The notes under the pieces were generated by a model. The model did no database searches. It had not been told where the DNA came from and saw nothing but the letters and a program-made list of their open reading frames with translations. This document shows, piece by piece, positions 1-7,075 of a stretch of DNA of 8,271 bases; within the stretch, counting starts at the first letter, position 1, and each line of letters starts with the position of its first letter. The stretch comes from Actinomycetes bacterium (GTDB lineage Bacteria; Actinomycetota; Acidimicrobiia; Acidimicrobiales; Ilumatobacteraceae), in assembly GCA_023417265.1 (NCBI GenBank), contig JAEZFY010000051.1, positions 1 through 8,271 on the forward strand. Reading direction: 5' to 3'. Both the position numbers and the translations under genes were made by a program.

Positions 1-125
1 GTGTGGTGGGGGGGCGCGCGGCCGCCGAGGCCCGTCGGTTCGACGACCACCGGTCGACCGCCGCCTATCGCCGCCACGCCATCGGCGTGCTCGCCACCCG
101 CCTCCTGAAGCGAGCGTACGCATGA
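1..125 (+). CDS. Xanthine dehydrogenase-type FAD-binding subunit, C-terminal fragment (5' end outside window)
   Basis: About 40 C-terminal residues are visible in the frame ending with TGA at 123-125. They contain DDHRSTAAYRRHAIGVLATR, which matches the usual end of CoxM/PucC-type FAD subunits of molybdenum hydroxylases, where a D-x-R-x-S-x-x-Y-R-R-H segment precedes a final helix. In the holoenzyme this subunit passes electrons from the 2Fe-2S clusters through FAD to NAD+ or another acceptor. The FAD-binding domain itself is upstream of the window, so the call rests on this short tail plus its position directly before the iron-sulfur and molybdopterin subunits. Its stop overlaps the next start as ATGA (122-125), which implies translational coupling. 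A run of seven G at 8-14 lies near the window edge; the frame reads through it normally. Confidence 0.75.
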   Translation, partial: VVGGRAAAEARRFDDHRSTAAYRRHAIGVLATRLLKRAYA

Positions 126-607
126 CGACGGAAGCCGAGTTCTACTCGCTCACGATCAACGGCGAGACACACGAGGTCCGCGACGCCTGGCTCGGCGAGA
201 GCCTGCTGTACGTGCTGCGTGAGCGGCTCGGATTGCCGGGCGCAAAGGGCGCGTGCGAACAGGGCGAGTGCGGCAGCTGCACCGTGCTGCTCGACGGTGC
301 CGCCATCTGCGCCTGCTTGGTGATGGCGGCGTCCGCGGTCGGTGCCGAGATCACGACGGTGGAAGGCCTGGCGCCGGACGGGGCGCTGACCGACGTGCAG
401 CAGGCCTTCCTCGACGAAGGCGCGGTGCAGTGCGGGTTCTGCACGCCCGGCCTGATCATGGCCAGCCACCGGTTGCTCGCCGACAACCCCGAGCCGAGCG
501 AACTGCAGATCCGGGAAGCGCTCTCCGGGAACATCTGCCGCTGCACCGGATACGGCCGCATCATCGAGGCCGTCCAGCGGGTCGCCCTGGAACGGAGCGA
601 GGCGTGA
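122..607 (+). CDS. Xanthine dehydrogenase-type 2Fe-2S subunit
   Basis: This 161-residue protein has the normal length for small iron-sulfur subunits of molybdenum hydroxylases. It relays electrons from the molybdenum cofactor to the FAD subunit. The N-terminal plant-ferredoxin-like domain (about 7-80) binds one cluster through C45, C50, C53 and C65, with spacing C-x4-C-x2-C-x11-C. The C-terminal four-helix domain (about 85-155) binds the second through C104, C107, C139 and C141, inside VQCGFCTPGLIM and NICRCTGY. All eight ligands are present, so the protein should be functional. No signal peptide is seen, as expected for a cytoplasmic enzyme. The ATG at 122 overlaps the stop of the FAD-subunit gene, and only a weak purine-rich stretch precedes it. 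In Bacillus subtilis nomenclature it corresponds to PucE; CO-dehydrogenase or caffeine-dehydrogenase small subunits would look similar, so specificity is taken from the large subunit. Confidence 0.95.
   Translation: MTTEAEFYSLTINGETHEVRDAWLGESLLYVLRERLGLPGAKGACEQGECGSCTVLLDGAAICACLVMAASAVGAEITTVEGLAPDGALTDVQQAFLDEGAVQCGFCTPGLIMASHRLLADNPEPSELQIREALSGNICRCTGYGRIIEAVQRVALERSEA
594..597 (+). promoter_or_regulatory. Shine-Dalgarno for the molybdopterin-subunit gene
   Basis: GGAG lies six bases before the GTG at 604, inside the end of the 2Fe-2S gene. It is the clearest ribosome-binding site in the operon and supports the GTG at 604 as the start instead of earlier codons in the same open frame. 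The other junctions have weak or no recognisable Shine-Dalgarno sequence. Confidence 0.6.
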
Positions 608-2931
608 GCGTCGGCACCGGCGAACGGATCGCCTCGGGCACCCGCCGTCACGGCACCCTCGGCACCTCACCCACGCGTCCGGACGGGATCGCCAAGGTCC
701 AGGGGTCGTTCGCGTTCTCCTCCGACCTGCACGCCGACGGAGCGCTGTGGGGCGCCACCTTGCGCTCGCCGCACCCGTACGCCCGGATCGTGTCGATCGA
801 CGTCGGCCCGGCCTGGCGGGTCGACGGCGTCGCCGCCGTGCTCACCGCCGAGGACGTGCCCGGCACGCCGACCTATGGCCTGATCGTCGCCGACCAACCG
901 GTGTTCGCCGCCGACTACGTGCACTACGTCGGCCAACCGATCGCGGTCGTCGCCGCCGACCACCCCGAGACCTGTCGCCGGGCGCTCGCCGCGATCGTCG
1001 TCGAGTACGAGGTGCTCGAACCGCTACTCGACGCCGAGGCCGCGATCGCCGCCGGCGAGGTGTTCCGGCACCAGCAGATCGAGTACGGCGACCCTGACGC
1101 GGCGGCCGCCCTGCCTGGCGTCGTCAGCGTCGAGGCCACCTACGAGCTCGGCATGCAAGACCAGGCATTCCTCGGCCTCGAGGCCGCACTGGCCGTGCCC
1201 GACCCGGGTGGCGGCGGCATCGAACTGCACGTCGCCACGCAATGGCTGCACGAGGACCGCAAGCAGATCGCAGCGTGCCTGGGCCTGCCCGACGAACAGG
1301 TGCGGCTGGTGCTCGGCGGTGTCGGCGGGGCGTTCGGGGCCCGCGAGGACATCTCCCTGCAGGTCCACGCGTGCCTGCTGGCGCTGCGCCTCAGCCGCCC
1401 GGTGAAGATGCACTACACCCGCCACGAGAGCTTCCTCGGGCACGTGCACCGCCACCCGGCGACGATCTGGATGAAGCACTGGGCCACCCCGGACGGCGAG
1501 ATCGTGCGGATCGACGCCCGCTTCGTCATGGACGGTGGGGCGTTCGCGTCGACGTCACCGGCGGTGCTGCTCAACGCCGTCACCCACACCCAGGGCCCGT
1601 ACCGCTGCGGCAGCGCCCGCGTCGACGGGTGGGCGGTGCGCACGAACCACCTGCCGTGCGGGGCGATGCGCGGGTTCGGCGTGGTCCAGGCGTGCTTCGC
1701 CCACGAAGGCCAGATGGACCGTCTCGCCGAGGCGCTCGGCATCGACCCGGTCGAACTGCGGCTGCGCAACGCGATCCGATCCGGCGATCCGCTGATCCAC
1801 GGTCAGGTGATGGATTCGGTGGCGCCGGTCGAGCGCTGCATCCGCGAGACGGTGGCGTTGCCGTTCCCCGACGAACCGGTCGGCGGGCACGACGGCGACC
1901 CGCTCCGGCTGCCCGGGGGCACCGGCCGCACCGCCGACGTCGAGCACATCTACCGCGGCATCGGCTACGGCGTGTCGATGAAGAACCTCATGTACTCGGA
2001 GGGCTTCGACGACTATTCGACCGCCCGGGTGCGCCTGGCCGACGGCGTGGCCACCGTCAAGTTCGCCACCGCTGAGGTGGGGCAGGGCTTCGTGATGCTC
2101 GCCCAGCAGATCGCCCGCACGCTGCTCGGTGTCGACGAGGTCGTGCTCGACCGGATCGACACGGGCGTCGGCTCGGCAGGATCGACGTCGGCGTCGCGCC
2201 AGACGTGGATGAGCGGGGGAGCGGTCGATGCCGCCTGCCGGGCGGTGCGCGAGCGCCTGTTCGAACACGTCGGGCAGGTTCACGGCATCGATCCCCTGCG
2301 ACTCGCGATCGACGGCACCGACGTGATCGACATCGGCGCCTCCGGCGAGCTGCGCATCCCCGTCGCCGAGGCCTCGGCCGGGATGACGTTCGACGAGACG
2401 GTCGAGTATCACCACCGGGCCACCGAGGACCTCGACGAACACGGCCAGGGGAACTGTCACACGGCATGGGCGTTCGTCGCCCACCGCGCGGTCGTCGACG
2501 TCGATCCGGATCTCGGGTTGGTGAAGGTCGTCCAGGTCGCCACCGCCCAAGACGTCGGCGTTGCCCTCAACCCGCTCTCGGTGATCGGCCAGATCGAAGG
2601 CGGCGTGGCCCAAGGCCTCGGGCTGGCGGTGATGGAGGAGATCGTCCAGATCGACGGGCGCATCCGCAACGCCAGCTTCACCGACTACCTGTTGCCGACC
2701 ACCCTCGACATGCCCCCCGTGCTGGCGGCGCTCGTCGAGGAGCCCGAGCCGCAGGCACCGCTCGGCGCCAAGGGCGTCGGCGAGCCGCCGTGCATCTCGG
2801 TCACCCCGGCGATCGCGGCGGCGATCCGGGATGCGCTCCGCCAAGCCGGACGTGACGCAAGCACGCTCAACCGGGTGCCGGTCAGGCCTGTCGACATCGT
2901 CGCTGCGGGTAGCGTGCACGACGATGTCTGA
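604..2931 (+). CDS. pucD: Xanthine dehydrogenase molybdopterin-binding subunit (PucD-like)
   Basis: This 775-residue catalytic subunit hydroxylates a purine ring, typically hypoxanthine to xanthine to urate, at a molybdenum-cytosine-dinucleotide-type centre. An aldehyde-oxidase/xanthine-dehydrogenase hammerhead domain spans about 30-135, followed by two molybdopterin-binding domains to about 740. From remembered bovine xanthine oxidase motifs, Q187 (in DQAFLGLE) matches Q767, E248 (in GGAFGARED) matches the substrate-binding E802, R356 (in AMRGFG) matches R880, and E727 (in GAKGVGEPP) matches catalytic E1261. Having both the E802 and R880 equivalents favours purines over aldehydes or CO. A pterin-contacting EVGQG lies at 492-496. 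The start is GTG at 604, overlapping the previous stop as GTGA, with GGAG at 594-597 spaced six bases ahead. The frame is open back to 253, but that extension runs through the iron-sulfur gene and is rejected. The overall sequence resembles actinobacterial PucD; another N-heterocycle substrate cannot be excluded. Confidence 0.93.
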   Translation: MSVGTGERIASGTRRHGTLGTSPTRPDGIAKVQGSFAFSSDLHADGALWGATLRSPHPYARIVSIDVGPAWRVDGVAAVLTAEDVPGTPTYGLIVADQPVFAADYVHYVGQPIAVVAADHPETCRRALAAIVVEYEVLEPLLDAEAAIAAGEVFRHQQIEYGDPDAAAALPGVVSVEATYELGMQDQAFLGLEAALAVPDPGGGGIELHVATQWLHEDRKQIAACLGLPDEQVRLVLGGVGGAFGAREDISLQVHACLLALRLSRPVKMHYTRHESFLGHVHRHPATIWMKHWATPDGEIVRIDARFVMDGGAFASTSPAVLLNAVTHTQGPYRCGSARVDGWAVRTNHLPCGAMRGFGVVQACFAHEGQMDRLAEALGIDPVELRLRNAIRSGDPLIHGQVMDSVAPVERCIRETVALPFPDEPVGGHDGDPLRLPGGTGRTADVEHIYRGIGYGVSMKNLMYSEGFDDYSTARVRLADGVATVKFATAEVGQGFVMLAQQIARTLLGVDEVVLDRIDTGVGSAGSTSASRQTWMSGGAVDAACRAVRERLFEHVGQVHGIDPLRLAIDGTDVIDIGASGELRIPVAEASAGMTFDETVEYHHRATEDLDEHGQGNCHTAWAFVAHRAVVDVDPDLGLVKVVQVATAQDVGVALNPLSVIGQIEGGVAQGLGLAVMEEIVQIDGRIRNASFTDYLLPTTLDMPPVLAALVEEPEPQAPLGAKGVGEPPCISVTPAIAAAIRDALRQAGRDASTLNRVPVRPVDIVAAGSVHDDV

Positions 2932-3430
2932 CGAGCGTGAGATCCTGACCTGGGAGGCCTTCGGGCAGGCGTCCCGCGAGTTGGCCCAGATGGTGGCCGA
3001 CGACGGGTTCGAGCCCGACATGGTGTTGTCGATCGCCCGCGGCGGGCTGCTGATCGGCGGGGCGATGGGCTACGCGCTGTCCGTCAAGAACACCTACACC
3101 ATGAACGTCGAGTTCTACACGGACATCGACGAGCGGCTCGAGGTGCCCCAGATCCTGCCGCCGGCCCCCGATTTCGTCGACATGAGCGACGCCAAGATCC
3201 TGATCGTCGACGACGTCGCCGACACCGGGCACACGCTCAAGACCGTCGAGCAGTTCTGCGAGGGCAAGGTCGGCGAGGTCCGCACCGCGGTGATCTACGA
3301 GAAGCCGCGCTCGGTCGTCAAGTGCGACTACGTGTGGAAGCGCACCGACTTGTGGATCAACTTCCCGTGGAGCGACAAGCCGCCGGTGGCCGTGCGCGAG
3401 GGCGCCGTCCGCGAAGCGATCACCGAGTGA
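2924..3430 (+). CDS. Purine (xanthine/hypoxanthine/guanine-type) phosphoribosyltransferase
   Basis: This 168-residue type I phosphoribosyltransferase transfers the ribose-5-phosphate of PRPP to a base, giving a nucleotide and pyrophosphate. The PRPP-binding loop is plain: ILIVDDVADTGHTL at 92-105, with the two acidic residues D96 and D97 and the TGHT phosphate loop. The pyrophosphate loop is ARGGL at 38-42. The base pocket resembles E. coli Gpt: K127 in YEKP corresponds to the lysine that reads the purine 6-oxo group, and W144 in LWINFPW to the tryptophan that stacks on the ring. This favours a 6-oxopurine over a pyrimidine. The ATG at 2924 overlaps the pucD stop by 8 bp; the frame is open upstream to 2831 but that stretch is inside pucD. 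Its placement between xanthine dehydrogenase and two amidohydrolases suggests it salvages the dehydrogenase's substrate or product. The exact base preference is not determined. Confidence 0.88.
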   Translation: MSDEREILTWEAFGQASRELAQMVADDGFEPDMVLSIARGGLLIGGAMGYALSVKNTYTMNVEFYTDIDERLEVPQILPPAPDFVDMSDAKILIVDDVADTGHTLKTVEQFCEGKVGEVRTAVIYEKPRSVVKCDYVWKRTDLWINFPWSDKPPVAVREGAVREAITE

Positions 3431-4218
3431 AGCCCGCAGCCCGTGTGACGCGACACCTCGCCGAACTCCGGGCCCCGCAGATCGCCGAGCTGCTCACACC
3501 GGACTCCGTGATCGTCCAACCGCTCGGTGCGATCGAGCAGCACGGTCCGCACCTGCCGCTGCACACCGATCACCTGATCGCCACCAGGGTCGCCGAAGCG
3601 GCGGTCGCTGCGGCAGCCGCCGCGGGCGTCGACGTGTGGTTGCTGCCGCCGCTCGCGTACACCAAGTCGAACGAGCACGCCTGGTCGGCCGGCACGATCT
3701 GGTTGTCGGCCGACACGCTGCTGCGCGTGCTCGACGACATCGGTCGCTGCGTCGCCACGACGCCGGCCCGCAAGCTCGTGTTCTTCAACGGCCACGGCGG
3801 CAACTCGGCGCTGGTCGGCGTCGCCAACCGCGAGATCCGCCTGGCCCACGGGCTGATGACGTTCCTCGCCCATCCGGGCGTGCCGCCCGATCAGGGTGGC
3901 GCGTCGACGGCCGAAGAGCTGGGGATGGGCATCCACGGCGGGATCGACGAAACCTCGGTGATGCTCCATCTCACCCCGGAACTGGTCGAGATGTCCGCGG
4001 CCACCCGCAATGTGCCCGAGCACCTCGCCGACAACCGCTACGTGCGCTTCGGTGGCCGGGTCGGTTTCGGCTGGCTGTCCGACGATTTCGGCCCCGACGG
4101 CCACATCGGCGACCCGACGCTGGCGTCGGCCGAGCGCGGCAAGCAACTGTTCGCAGCCAACGTCCAGGCGTTCGCCGAAGCGCTCGCCGAGATCGCCGCC
4201 TTCGAGTTCCGCCGGTGA
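3427..4218 (+). CDS. Creatininase-family metal-dependent amidohydrolase
   Basis: This 263-residue protein has typical creatininase-family length. Members cleave amide bonds, often in rings or formamides: creatininase, the FAPy deformylase ArfB and the mycofactocin peptidase MftE. Metal-site motifs are clear: GAIEQHGPHLPLHTDH supplies E37, H39 and D48 with the same spacing as E34/H36/D45 of Pseudomonas creatininase, and NGHGGN supplies H123. An HGGIDETS segment (H170, E175) is the other family signature. Where true creatininase has a Glu ligand two residues after this histidine (E122, from memory), this protein has G125, as do many ArfB/MftE-like members, so creatinine is unlikely to be the substrate. 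GTG 3427 gives a GTGA overlap with the phosphoribosyltransferase; GTG 3445 is an alternative start. No mycofactocin or deazaflavin genes are adjacent, and the context points to a cyclic amide or ureide from purine breakdown. Confidence 0.87.
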   Translation: MKPAARVTRHLAELRAPQIAELLTPDSVIVQPLGAIEQHGPHLPLHTDHLIATRVAEAAVAAAAAAGVDVWLLPPLAYTKSNEHAWSAGTIWLSADTLLRVLDDIGRCVATTPARKLVFFNGHGGNSALVGVANREIRLAHGLMTFLAHPGVPPDQGGASTAEELGMGIHGGIDETSVMLHLTPELVEMSAATRNVPEHLADNRYVRFGGRVGFGWLSDDFGPDGHIGDPTLASAERGKQLFAANVQAFAEALAEIAAFEFRR

Positions 4219-5489
4219 CACCCGACCTGCGCATCGACATCGACCGCCTCGTGGCACGGATCGAGGCGCTCGGCGAGATCGGTGCGGTGCACGGCCCCAG
4301 CGGCGAGCGCGGCTGCGCCCGCTTGGCGCTCACCGACGCCGACCGCGACGGCCGCGATCTCGTCGTCACGTGGATGCGCGACCTCGGGTTGCTCGTCGAG
4401 ATCGACAGGATCGGCAACGTCTTCGCCACGCGCCCCGGCCGCGACCCGTCGCTCGCCCCGGTGATGACCGGCTCGCACATCGACACGGTGCGCACCGGCG
4501 GCCGCTTCGACGGCAATCTCGGCGTGCTTGCCGGGTTGGAAGTGATCGAGACGTTGATCGCCAACGACATCGCGACCGAGCGCGGGGTCACGGTCGCCTT
4601 CTTCACCGACGAGGAAGGCGCCCGGTTCGCCCCCGACATGCTCGGCAGCCTCGTCTACGTCGGCGGGCTGGCGCTCGAGGACGCGCTCGACGCCCGGGCG
4701 GCCGACGCCGCGCCCGGCGAAACGCCGGCCCGGCTCGGTGACGAGCTCGACCGGATCGGCTACGCCGGCCCGCTGCCGTGCCCGGCGGCGACGTTCCCGC
4801 ACTGCTACGTCGAGCTGCACATCGAGCAGGGCCCCGTGCTCGAGGACGAAGGCGTCGAGATCGGTGTCGTCACCGGCGTGCAAGGCATCTCGTGGACCGA
4901 GCTGACGATCACCGGCCAGTCGGCGCACGCCGGCACGACGCCGATGCGGCTGCGCCACGACCCGGGCTACGTCGCCGCCGAGATCGCCGTCACCGCCCGC
5001 CGGATCGCGGGCGAGTTGGGGGGCGCCCAGGTCGCGACGGTGGGGCGGCTCGAGCTGACCCCCAACCTGGTCAACGTCGTCGCCAACTCGGCCACCCTGA
5101 CGGTCGACCTGCGCAACACCGACGAAGCCGAGTTGCAACGCGCCGAAGCGCTGCTCGCGGCGCGGGTCGACGAGCTCGCAGCCGCCGAAAGCGTCACCGT
5201 GACGCGGCGCACGTTGGCACGTTTCGAGCCGGTGCAGTTCGCCGAGGGGATGGTCGCGTCGGTGGCCGCCACGGCGGCCCGGCTCGGCTACTCGACGCTG
5301 CGGATGCCGAGCGGAGCCGGGCACGACGCGCAGATGCTCGCCCGGGTCTGCCCGAGCGCGATGATCTTCGTGCCCTCGGCGAACGGTCTCAGCCACAACA
5401 TCGCCGAGTACACGGCTCCCGACGACCTCGCCCGTGGCGCCAACGTGCTGCTCCACGTGCTGCTCGACGCCGCCACGAGCCGCACGTGA
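4215..5489 (+). CDS. M20-family Zn-dependent amidohydrolase (allantoate amidohydrolase / N-carbamoyl-amino-acid hydrolase type)
   Basis: This 424-residue enzyme fits the AllC/HyuC/beta-ureidopropionase group of about 410 residues, which hydrolyse ureido or carbamoyl groups and release ammonia and CO2 or ureidoglycine-type products. The binuclear metal site is complete: H88 in GSHIDTV, D99 in GGRFDGNLG, E133/E134 in FFTDEEG (general base and metal ligand), H202 in LHIEQGP and H394 in GLSHNIAEY. The lid/dimerisation domain (about 220-335) carries TGQSAHAGTTPM and the substrate-binding stretch DLRNTD. GAGHDAQ, shared with E. coli AllC, lies near residues 370-376. GTG 4215 overlaps the creatininase-family stop as GTGA, and no Shine-Dalgarno precedes it. 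Motifs alone do not separate allantoate, N-carbamoyl-amino acid and N-carbamoyl-beta-alanine substrates; the xanthine dehydrogenase context slightly favours a purine-derived ureide. The frame is open upstream to 3636 but that part overlaps the previous gene. Confidence 0.92.
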   Translation: MTPDLRIDIDRLVARIEALGEIGAVHGPSGERGCARLALTDADRDGRDLVVTWMRDLGLLVEIDRIGNVFATRPGRDPSLAPVMTGSHIDTVRTGGRFDGNLGVLAGLEVIETLIANDIATERGVTVAFFTDEEGARFAPDMLGSLVYVGGLALEDALDARAADAAPGETPARLGDELDRIGYAGPLPCPAATFPHCYVELHIEQGPVLEDEGVEIGVVTGVQGISWTELTITGQSAHAGTTPMRLRHDPGYVAAEIAVTARRIAGELGGAQVATVGRLELTPNLVNVVANSATLTVDLRNTDEAELQRAEALLAARVDELAAAESVTVTRRTLARFEPVQFAEGMVASVAATAARLGYSTLRMPSGAGHDAQMLARVCPSAMIFVPSANGLSHNIAEYTAPDDLARGANVLLHVLLDAATSRT

Positions 5490-7030
5490 ACCCGGGCGCG
5501 ATCGTCGTCGGCGGCGGGCACAACGGGCTCGTCTGCGCGGCCTACCTTGCCCGGGCCGGGATGGCGCCGCTCGTGCTCGAAGCTCGGCCCACCGTGGGCG
5601 GCGCGGCCGGCACCGACGTCGCCGTCGGCGCTCGCGTCAACATCTGCAGTTGCGACCACTCGCTGGTGCGCAGCAGCCCGCTGATGACCGAGCTCGACCT
5701 CGCCAGCCACGGCTTGGAGTACCTCGACGTCGACCCGGGCGGCGTCGCCCTCGGCTGGGACGCTCCCGGACCGGCCCCGATCTTCACCGACGTCGACCAG
5801 ACCATCGATGCGCTCGCCGTGCACTTCCCGCACGAGGTCGACAACTACCGCCGCTACGCCCGCGCCGCGGTGCCGGTGGCGCACCTGCTCCGCGACCTCG
5901 CCAACGCCGACCCCACCGGCCCGAGCCTCTTGCGCACGGCGGTCGCCAAGCACACCCCGGCCGCGCTGCGGCTGCTGCGCTGGTCGCGGATGACGGTCGC
6001 CGAGGTGCTGCGCGGGTTCTTCACCGACGAGGGGCTGCTCGGCCCGGCGATGGCCACCGGGCCGGCCGTGTGGGGCGTATCACCCGACACGCCCGGCACC
6101 GGCCTCGGCGCGATCGCGATGGCGAACAAGCACGTCAACCCGGTCGGCCGGCCGGTCGGCGGGAGCGGCCGCCTCACCGACGCGCTCGCCGCGGCCGTCA
6201 TCGCCGCCGGCGGCAGCGTGCGCACCTCGGCGCGCGTCGCCGCGATCGTGTGCGACGGTACACGGGTGCGCGGCGTGGAACTGGCCGACGGCACGCTGCT
6301 CGAAGCCCCGCTGGTCGTGGCTGCGTGCGACCCGCGCCAAGCGATCGTGCGCTACCTGCGCGACGCCCCGGCCGCGGCCGGCGAGTTCGTGCGCCGGTGG
6401 GGCGCGCTGCCCCAGCCCGAGGGCTACGAGTCGAAGATCGACGCTCGGCTCACGGCCCTGCCGGCTTGGAAGGGACGCGATCCGCGCCTGGCCGAGCTCG
6501 GGTTCACCGACCAGCACTCGGCGACGACGTTCGTCGCGCCCGGCCTCGCCCAGATCGCCGAAGGCCACGCGTTGAACCAGCGCGGCGAGATCCTCGAACG
6601 GCCGATCTTCCTCATCAACTTCCCGTCGGTCGGCGACCCGTCGCTGGCGCCCCCCGGCGAGCACGTGCTCAGCCTGGAAGTGCTCTTTACGCCGTGGTCG
6701 TTCCGCGGTGGCTGGGAAGGCTCGGCCGAGCCGGAACGCTGGCTCGATGTCGCCGGCGCGTTGTTCGAGGACGGTTTCCGCGAGTCGATCGCCGAGTGGC
6801 GGGCCAACACACCCGCGGTGTACGACCGCGACTACGGCATGCCGAAGGGCTATGCGACGTCGTTCCCGGGCGGGCCGTTGGCGGCGCTGCTCGGTCGCCA
6901 GCGCGAGCTCTCGCGCTACACCACACCGATCGCGGGGCTCTACCTGACCGGGGCGGCGACGTTCCCCGGCGCCGGCGTGTGGGGCGCCCCCGGCCGCAAC
7001 GCGGCGACGACCATCCTCAAGCGGTCGTGA
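5486..7030 (+). CDS. FAD-dependent oxidoreductase, phytoene-desaturase/PYROXD2-like
   Basis: This 514-residue flavoprotein belongs to the phytoene dehydrogenase-related amine-oxidase superfamily (COG1233-like). The N-terminal Rossmann fold shows VVGGGHNGL at 7-15, then E32 at the end of the second strand to bind the FAD ribose, and VGGAAGT at 37-43. The C-terminal FAD segment LTGAATFPGAGVWGAPGRNA at 487-506 is typical of this family. No signal peptide or membrane helix is obvious. The GTG at 5486 overlaps the M20 stop as GTGA without a Shine-Dalgarno. An open frame reaches back to 4778 but lies wholly inside the M20 gene. No carotenoid genes are nearby, so carotenoid desaturation is unlikely. 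As the last gene of a purine-type operon it may oxidise a pathway intermediate, perhaps a C-N or C-C bond of a ring or amino acid. The reaction is unknown; only family and cofactor are secure. Confidence 0.85.
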   Translation: MNPGAIVVGGGHNGLVCAAYLARAGMAPLVLEARPTVGGAAGTDVAVGARVNICSCDHSLVRSSPLMTELDLASHGLEYLDVDPGGVALGWDAPGPAPIFTDVDQTIDALAVHFPHEVDNYRRYARAAVPVAHLLRDLANADPTGPSLLRTAVAKHTPAALRLLRWSRMTVAEVLRGFFTDEGLLGPAMATGPAVWGVSPDTPGTGLGAIAMANKHVNPVGRPVGGSGRLTDALAAAVIAAGGSVRTSARVAAIVCDGTRVRGVELADGTLLEAPLVVAACDPRQAIVRYLRDAPAAAGEFVRRWGALPQPEGYESKIDARLTALPAWKGRDPRLAELGFTDQHSATTFVAPGLAQIAEGHALNQRGEILERPIFLINFPSVGDPSLAPPGEHVLSLEVLFTPWSFRGGWEGSAEPERWLDVAGALFEDGFRESIAEWRANTPAVYDRDYGMPKGYATSFPGGPLAALLGRQRELSRYTTPIAGLYLTGAATFPGAGVWGAPGRNAATTILKRS

Positions 7031-7037
7031 ACGCCAA

Positions 7038-7059
7038 CCGGCCCGCCCCGCAGGGCCGG
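7038..7059. terminator. GC-rich hairpin after the operon (candidate terminator)
   Basis: A perfect 7-bp inverted repeat, CCGGCCC at 7038-7044 and GGGCCGG at 7053-7059, encloses an 8-base loop and begins 7 bases after the oxidoreductase stop. No T-run follows on either strand, so it is not a canonical intrinsic terminator. Its place between convergent genes fits a role in termination or 3' end protection in a GC-rich genome. Confidence 0.45.
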
Positions 7060-7075
7060 CCGGCAGCGAGTGTTA

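Noticed and set aside
253..603. N-terminal extension of the molybdopterin subunit back to an ATG at 253.
   Set aside because: It reads the iron-sulfur gene out of frame and gives Arg-rich nonsense; GTG 604 has a Shine-Dalgarno and a GTGA overlap.
1555..3021. A 488-residue minus-strand open frame opposite pucD.
   Set aside because: It lies antisense to a gene with intact catalytic motifs, is rich in Asp/Arg/His/Gly as expected of a GC-rich shadow frame, and has no recognisable domain.
3636..4214. N-terminal extension of the M20 hydrolase to 3636.
   Set aside because: It is Arg-rich out-of-frame reading of the creatininase-family gene; family length fits the start at 4215.
3427..4218. Assignment of the creatininase-family gene as MftE or ArfB.
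   Set aside because: No mycofactocin or F420/riboflavin-type neighbours are present, and family motifs do not separate these from other members.
3328..4257. A 309-residue minus-strand open frame opposite the creatininase-family gene.
   Set aside because: Low-complexity Arg/Gly/Asp-rich shadow with no family signature.
4038..5456. A 472-residue minus-strand open frame opposite the M20 hydrolase.
   Set aside because: Antisense shadow of a gene with a complete metal site; composition is GC-driven and no motif is visible.
4778..5485. N-terminal extension of the FAD oxidoreductase to 4778.
   Set aside because: It is a shadow of the M20 gene, and the Rossmann motif begins seven residues after GTG 5486, the normal position for the family.
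5486..7030. Assignment of the FAD enzyme as a carotenoid desaturase (CrtI).
   Set aside because: No carotenoid genes are nearby and the surrounding operon is for nitrogen-heterocycle metabolism; only superfamily membership is supported.
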